A stretch of 64,000 bases of DNA from Takakia lepidozioides. Lineage: Eukaryota; Streptophyta; Takakiopsida; Takakiales; Takakiaceae. Positions within the stretch are counted from its first letter, which is position 1; the number at the start of each line of letters is the position of its first letter. A program made the translations under genes and the position numbers. The notes under the pieces are model-generated. The model saw nothing but the letters and a program-made list of their open reading frames with translations, was not told where the DNA came from and did no database searches. Where the stretch lies: the NCBI GenBank assembly GCA_030704615.1, contig CM060734.1:34674042-34738041 (forward strand). The letters are read 5' to 3'. Positions 58,608-64,000 of the stretch are shown here, piece by piece.

Positions 58608-59459
58608 TGTTGGAATTCGACAAAGAATAGAGATAAAAGATGAACTGATTACTGAGAACTCTCCACCCAACCATAGGACCACAACAAGTTGTGTTGAGCT
58701 CTCCTATTTATACTCAAAGTCTAATCCAGAAATAGCTGAGATAACTATAACATAACTCCATGCTTTTACGTAAGTTATCTCCACCTGCTATTACAATGAC
58801 TTGAGTCAGTAATAATTGAAGCTAACTTTAGCTATCTTTTAGCTAACCGAGGCTTATCTCTATTGTTAACTGTGTCTTGTCGGCACTCCTATTATGGAAG
58901 CCTGACTTGTCATCACAGTAACTCTAGGTAGTAGTAACTTGGTCAAGAGTTGATTTCCAACAAGAAAAGCTATAGTTTGTCATTTACCCTTTTGTTATTT
59001 ACCCTCCAAAAACAAAATTTACCCGTGTGTAAAGGGTATATGGATTGTATTTACCCTTCAGACGGGTAAGGATAAAGGTATCTCAGATTATTTACCCGTC
59101 TGAAGGGTAAGGATAAGGATAAAGAAAATGGGCCAACCCGGGTAAATCATTTATCTTTACCCTGATTTACCCGTTGGGTAAGTCCGGGTAAATGATTTAC
59201 CTGCACAACACTGGTGTACACCGGCTATATCCTGGACCCTGGGTTTTGAACACTGGACCTACCCCTCTACCTACCATACCAGTCTAAATATGAACTATTT
59301 TCATACTCCGCTTGAGACCCGCCACAAGTTGCAAATCTCTAATTGCGAAATAAAGAATAATTTGGAAAGCCTAGGTAAAAAGGATGGAGCAATGTTCACC
59401 TTACTTGTTTTTGTGCAAGGTGCGAGTCTGGCAAGGCTACCTCGACCCAACAAATTTTT

Positions 59460-59580
59460 TCAGTGTATGTGGATGGCACCTTATGGCCCAGGTGCTTTCA
59501 GATGGCACATGGCACCTTACACATAAGGTTCCTCCTGTGGAGCACCTTACGGTTTGTAAGGTTCCTCCTCAAATATAAGC
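59460..59580. repeat. foldback CACCTTAC/GTAAGG repeats
   Basis: Short inverted repeats in series: CACCTTACACATAAGGTTCC and CACCTTACGGTTTGTAAGGTTCC. They echo the CTTACG...GTAAG hairpins at about 41190-41260. Confidence 0.65.
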
Positions 59581-59785
59581 CAATCTAAACCGTCCATTAG
59601 ATCCAATCCAAGTCTATCCAGGCTTGAAAAGAGTTGTTTGCTGTTTCTTTCACTTTGAGGGTGCCGTTCCCGAAATCCGTGTCGTACTCGGCTACCTCCT
59701 GGTGCAGCGCGCTCCTTCCGGGGACGTCCAGTTCGATCTGGAATTCATAGCATAGCATAGCATCGTAAAAATACAAAGGGTTATT

Positions 59786-59799
59786 CCTCCACGTGGAGG
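59786..59799. promoter_or_regulatory. 14-bp palindrome with G-box upstream of lipase gene
   Basis: CCTCCACGTGGAGG is a perfect palindrome centred on the G-box CACGTG, about 1.17 kb upstream of the lipase ATG. A second CCACGTGGC site lies near 60219. G-boxes bind bHLH/bZIP factors, including jasmonate- and ABA-responsive ones. The regulatory role here is inferred. Confidence 0.4.
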
Positions 59800-60970
59800 T
59801 TCTTCTTGTTGACTCTTGTGTAGTCTTTGCAGAGATCGATCACAGAAGTTGACTGTCGTAACGTCCTTTATGCTCGCAGAATGCATGCAGGTCCTCGTAG
59901 TTTATTGCTGTGATCAGAACATGATTGGTGTACCCAAAGGAATTCTGTGCGATTGTGCGATTGACTACCGATTTGTGTAACTAGAGACCACGTTTGTGTA
60001 ATGTGACTATGCGGGCACTGGATTGACTGAGTCTGGAGTAGGCTGAGCCGTAGAAAAATATCGCACACACACAGGTGCTCATATTCTGCAGGGCCAGACT
60101 CTCCGTGGAGCTCCAGATTGTGGGCGTTGGGCAGATGGTCGCTTCTGCTAGCAGCTTGGACATGCTCCAGTCTAGGTCTTATGGGATCTGTCCATCTCTT
60201 TACCTGAAAAGCTCTCACCACGTGGCAACACTAGGGAGTTTTCCTCTCTCTCACAATTCTCTCGGCTTCCTCTGGGTCTCTCTCATGCACGAGTTCTTCG
60301 TTGCGGCGTCTACACGAGGTTCGTTCTTCGATGGACTCTTAAATTTTCTCTTGGGTGAGTTTGTCGTTTTCCTCGACTGTGGGGTTGGAGGAGTCTGCGC
60401 ATTGAAGCAAGTTTACCTTGCCAGAGTATCGATTTTGTGTTGTGTCGCCGCGGGATGTGATCGGTTCAAATATGTTTGCAAGTCTTAGATCTCCCTCCTC
60501 TCCATAATTCTACTGGGGTTGTTATTACTGGAGTTTGTTCTGGAGTCACGTCACTTATAATCTCGATCTTCTCCGGGTCTCTCCCCCTTCTGGAACATGT
60601 CAGCTTAATTACTTGAAGTTTGCATTTTCTGGAACGGATCTGAGTTGGATCCGTCTATATTACACAGAGTCTATAGGACTTAAGTCGAGTCAGCTCTTTG
60701 CTTGTGAAGTCTTTGAACTGGAGCACACACACACACACACAGAACTGGAGCAATTTCAGAATTCTACTTTAGAACTACATGATCGACTATTTGGTCCAGA
60801 ACTGTACAAGGCAATGTAGAATATCTCGAATTTTGGTTCTGTCAGTATCTCGAACTGATTATGTTGATTACGGGTATCTTGGTGATCCACAGCGATGGCT
60901 AGCCTATCCGCACAACTCAACGAACTGGACTTGGAAAATTAGATAATTTCAACATAGCGCGGTATTATGC

Positions 60971-62629
60971 ATGGATGCATTTGTGGAGATGGCCTTCAAG
61001 CTGCATACTTCTAGCATGCACCACAAGGGAGCGCACTATGATGTGGGTCCAGTCCCCTCTTTGGCAAACAAACGGGACAGGATGCGGATCAGCAGGACGG
61101 CAGATATGCAGACAGCTCGGCTAATCCTCGCCGATCCACGGTCTTCCCAAGCCTGGCGCGAGGGTCGGTCGGGGAGGGGCTGGGACGGGCCAAGGCGATC
61201 TACGCTTAATATCCATCGTACACCAGGGCGTGCATCCTCCTCCATGCAGTCAGCCGGGTTGGGTTCAGCCAATGTAGAGGTCGCTCAACCCAATGTAACA
61301 GAAGAGTGTGAGGAGACATCGCGAACAATCGCAAAGAAGTGGAGGGAATTCCATGGGGCCAACGACTGGGAGGGCATCCGGCACCCTTTGCATAAAGATT
61401 TGAGAGCGGAGATAATCAGGTATGGTGAGTTTGCGGAGGTCACCTACGATGCTTTCGATTATGACATGCACTCCAAGTACTGTGGAAGCTGCAGATACAA
61501 CAAATCGAATTTGTTCCAGAAAGTGGGTCTCCCTTACACAGGCTATGAGGTCACAAAGTACGTCTATGCAACTTCAACTCTTCCATTGCCTTTCTACTTG
61601 AGAAAATCAGAAACAGAAGATCCCTGGAGCAAGGACTCCAACTGGATAGGCTATGTGGCGGTGTGCACAGATGAGAAAGAGATCAAGCGGCTGGGCCGAC
61701 GTGATATTGTCATTGCCTGGCGTGGCACTGTCACGTCCGTGGAGTGGGTCAGTGACCTCAAATCTCGGTTAGTCCCTACGGGGTTGGATACCAGGCACAG
61801 GGCCGGTAGCACCAAGAACCTGCGAGTGGAAAATGGGTTTTGGAACCTTTACACCTCCAAGAATGAGAAGACACGTTACAACAAGAGCAGTGCTCGTGAG
61901 CAAGTGTTGACAGAGGTCAAGAGAATAGTGGATCTCTACAAGGGCGAGGATCTGAGCATTACTGTCACCGGGCACAGCTTAGGCGCTGCCTTGGCTGTGC
62001 TGAATGCGTATGACATAGCAGAGTCAGGCATCAATAATCCTACCTGTGAAGCTGCCATTCCCGAAGACTGGAATGAGCCCACTGAGCGAGCTAAACCTCT
62101 CACTGAGGACACCATCCCAGTTGCAGTGGTCTCCTTTGCCGGCCCACGCGTGGGCAACGACCCGTTCCGTGATCGCCTCAGCGAGCTGGGTGTGAAGGTG
62201 CTGCGCGTAGTGAATGAGAACGATGTTGTGCCCAGAGTGCCTGGCCTGCTCTTGAATGAGAAATCAAAGCTTATAGAGGATCTCATTGACAAGCTCCCCT
62301 GGACATATTCGCACGTTGGTGTGGAGGTGCGTGTGAACGACCGAGCCTCCCCCTTTCTCAACCACGCGAGGGCAGATATGTATAATCGCCACAACCTCGA
62401 CATATACCTTCATTTAGTGGATGGTCATCGGGAAAACGGCCAATTCTGCCACACTTCACGCGACATTGCTCTAGTGAACAAGACTACAGATTTTCTCAAG
62501 GGGTACAAATACATCCCTCCCAGGTGGTGGCAACTCGAGAACAAGGGCCTGGTTAGGAACGAAAAAGGAGAATGGGTTCAACAAGAAAGAGACCCCCAGA
62601 ACATTCCTCCAGGGCATGCTGGCCACTAG
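60971..62629 (+). CDS. phospholipase A1-I-gamma / DAD1-like class 3 lipase, plastid type
   Basis: A 552-residue frame without introns. Residues 1 to about 120 are Arg/Ser-rich and poorly conserved, as expected of a plastid transit peptide. Homology then starts KKWREFHGANDWEGIRHPL and continues through EIIRYGEFAEVTYDAFD, SKYCGSCRY, DIVIAWRGTVTSVEWV, the lipase box TVTGHSLGAAL (Ser336) and SFAGPRVGNDPF. D418 in NENDVVPRVPG and a His in HNLDIYLHLVDG (H474 or H481) complete the likely Ser-Asp-His triad. Length and motif order match the PLA1-I class (PF01764). These hydrolyse sn-1 acyl chains of plastid lipids; the DAD1 relatives supply linolenate for jasmonate/OPDA. The Ile-gamma assignment rests on the CGSC and RRDIVIAWRGT blocks. 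The gene looks intact. The ATG at 60971 is the first in frame after upstream stops. Confidence 0.92.
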   Translation: MDAFVEMAFKLHTSSMHHKGAHYDVGPVPSLANKRDRMRISRTADMQTARLILADPRSSQAWREGRSGRGWDGPRRSTLNIHRTPGRASSSMQSAGLGSANVEVAQPNVTEECEETSRTIAKKWREFHGANDWEGIRHPLHKDLRAEIIRYGEFAEVTYDAFDYDMHSKYCGSCRYNKSNLFQKVGLPYTGYEVTKYVYATSTLPLPFYLRKSETEDPWSKDSNWIGYVAVCTDEKEIKRLGRRDIVIAWRGTVTSVEWVSDLKSRLVPTGLDTRHRAGSTKNLRVENGFWNLYTSKNEKTRYNKSSAREQVLTEVKRIVDLYKGEDLSITVTGHSLGAALAVLNAYDIAESGINNPTCEAAIPEDWNEPTERAKPLTEDTIPVAVVSFAGPRVGNDPFRDRLSELGVKVLRVVNENDVVPRVPGLLLNEKSKLIEDLIDKLPWTYSHVGVEVRVNDRASPFLNHARADMYNRHNLDIYLHLVDGHRENGQFCHTSRDIALVNKTTDFLKGYKYIPPRWWQLENKGLVRNEKGEWVQQERDPQNIPPGHAGH

Positions 62630-63967
62630 ATGGGGAGTAGATCTTATCACTCCTGCTTTTCATGATATCTTCAAAATGCTGAACCCATACTGACGGGATG
62701 CAGCTGCAACTCTTTTGTCCGTTTAGTGTGCGCGATCTTTGTCCAACACACTTTCCTCTCATTATCTGGAGACGACACTATGAAATCAAGTATTCATCCG
62801 GTTCCATCTTGGGTCCTCTGGGCCTTCCACAGCAAATTTGACATCAGAGGTTAGTGATTGTTGTAAGTTGAGGCTTTGAAGATCACCTGCTGGTTGACTA
62901 TGCTTTCTTCTGGTCCTCCCAACATGCTTATGGAACCTCTGCCGATGCTATTGTTCTTCAATTTAGTCCATAATTGGGAGTGGTTGTGCACATCTCCAGA
63001 CTTCAGGTTCTACTATTGATCTGTCCTCCAACTCACAGGTGGAGCTTCACAAAGGGCGGCAGTCCCAAGAGAAGATCAAATTAGTTCTTCTGCTGTCTTC
63101 CAATTGAGATCAAGGGACACCCTACTACCAAACAGGAAATGAAGTCATCAATCAACACCAACCAGAATTACATCAATTACCAGCTTTGATCAGACATCAG
63201 TTCAATCACTCTCGAGTCTGATGCCCTCTCCGGCCTGGGCAGTACCCCGTAACCTATGGTTCCATCTGTATGGCCTGTAATGTGGATCAATGCCCTTAAA
63301 ATAACTAAGGAAAATAATCAGCAGGTTTCTATGAATGTGAAGGGTTGGGACTAGCAAAAGATAAGTAGACATTCCAGACCAGAGATACCACATTGGCAAA
63401 CGCCACCTGCAACAACCACGCAAGAACAACCCCTCTCCCTTTAGTTACATAATTCTATGAAATCCTCTCAAGAGTGATTCACTGGCCCTGTCTCTACCAA
63501 AAGAGCAAAGGAATTTAGGCTTGATCGACGGAGCATTTGGGCACATTATGTGCTAAGAAGAGATCAGTAGACTTGCATATCAATCCTTTGTAGCTGTAAC
63601 AGACCCCATGCACAGTTCAGATGTAGCAGAAGAAAGCGTAGGAGACAACGGGAAAGAACAATGGTGGCCACTACCAGCGCTGAAGGCTCTCTCCAGTATT
63701 GGAACGTACCTCTTCACATTGTTTCTGGCCTCCCATATTTCCTTCATTGGATGTATGCCCCAAATATTACACCCCAGCTTTTGACATTTTTATAAGCTAC
63801 TCAAACTGAGCAAAACGAGTTTAACAGTCTTTAGATGCTTCTAAAGAGGCATCTCCACTGGAAAACTACCCACTACGATTCGGTATAGGGAAAGTAAAAC
63901 CTGCAGCTGCTGTGGCACAAAAAGAAAGTTCATGAATTGGAATGGAGTCCAGATCTTCCAGTTTGTG
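62630..63967. other. 3' flank of lipase gene, no gene recognised
   Basis: Short frames only. The first few hundred bases are probably the lipase 3' UTR. No repeat or domain was identified. Confidence 0.5.
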
Positions 63968-64000
63968 TGAAGGGCTTTCTAGAGGATATCTGGAAACCCA
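63968..64000 (+). mobile_element. LINE 3' fragment, copy 3 (runs off the window)
   Basis: TGTGTGAAGGGCTTTCTAGAGGATATCTGG matches the ACVKGFLEDIW-coding segment of the copies at 46117-46420 and 48660-49070 with one difference. It is truncated by the window edge. Confidence 0.7.

Larger units (their letters stand above)
54262..58962 (-). mobile_element. Ty1/copia retrotransposon, complete borders, degenerate coding
   Basis: Both ends show TGTTGGAA...TTCCAACA. The LTRs are 54262-54619 (3' LTR relative to the coding strand) and 58608-58962 (5' LTR), very similar with small indels. The exact 5-bp duplication AGAAA lies at 54257-54261 and 58963-58967. The primer binding site, TGGTATCAGAGC on the minus strand at 58607-58596, is complementary to the initiator-tRNA-Met 3' end. 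The polypurine tract GTGGGGG lies next to 54619. It inserted into the hAT element. Confidence 0.95.
53292..59213. mobile_element. hAT-type non-autonomous element, split by a copia insertion
   Basis: The left end is CAGTGTTGTGCGCGTAAAT at 53292. The right end, read in reverse from 59213, is CAGTGTTGTGCAGGTAAAT. The flanking 8-mers ATATACAC (53284-53291) and GTGTACAC (59214-59221) match at 6 of 8 positions, both differences being A/G, as for an aged hAT 8-bp target duplication. Both ends contain repeated GGGTAAA / TTTACCC words. Without the copia insertion it would be about 1.2 kb, with no transposase seen. Confidence 0.85.

Overview
The window is nuclear DNA of a green plant. GT-AG introns interrupt its genes, and it carries plastid- and plant-type gene families (YbaB/STIC2, phospholipase A1-I-gamma, PLS-type PPR repeats). 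Nested plant transposons fill most of the rest. A Ty3/gypsy element carrying a cytosine methyltransferase, together with PLS-type PPR modules, points to a seed-free land plant or a charophyte alga rather than a flowering plant. I cannot name the species.

Three host genes look intact. (1) 4761-6055 (+) is a two-exon, tri-histidine fatty acid hydroxylase/sterol desaturase family membrane protein. (2) 45649-49800 (+) is a YbaB/EbfC (STIC2-like) nucleoid-associated protein with at least six exons, whose introns hold LINE fragments and a tRNA-like SINE. (3) 60971-62629 (+) is a plastid-type class 3 lipase (PLA1-I-gamma/DAD1-like) with no intron in its coding region. A degraded, unrecognised minus-strand gene lies at 36317-41018.

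The rest is layered transposons. 743-2565 is a pogo/CENP-B-like DDE transposase pseudogene. 9009-12592 (-) is a Ty3/gypsy pol cut off by a CACTA left end at 12593. The CACTA transposase is itself split by a second, non-autonomous CACTA (14765-20658). That element has a perfect 3-bp target duplication and carries copied PPR gene pieces. Part of the outer CACTA (about 21346-23915) lies in inverted orientation. 52503-52774 is a PIF/Harbinger-type MITE. A hAT-type element (53292-59213) hosts a nested Ty1/copia element (54262-58962) with two LTRs, a primer binding site, a polypurine tract and a 5-bp target duplication.

The most remarkable system is the plus-strand Ty3/gypsy element at about 26550-34846. 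Its order is gag with zinc knuckles, aspartic protease, a DNMT3/DRM-like cytosine-5 methyltransferase, RT-RNase H, integrase, PHD finger, then an LTR built of ACTAGTGG repeats. The copy is dead. The methyltransferase PCQ cysteine is Tyr, a PHD cysteine is Tyr, a roughly 385-bp block of the integrase is inverted, and most stop codons fit C-to-T or G-to-A changes, as expected of methylated DNA.

A second theme is a degenerate 10-bp motif, roughly AGTCTGCTGG. It fills an intron of a MULE transposase (35284-36074) and apparent introns of the neighbouring minus-strand gene, where it grows into nine copies of a roughly 270-bp satellite with a two-monomer higher-order period.
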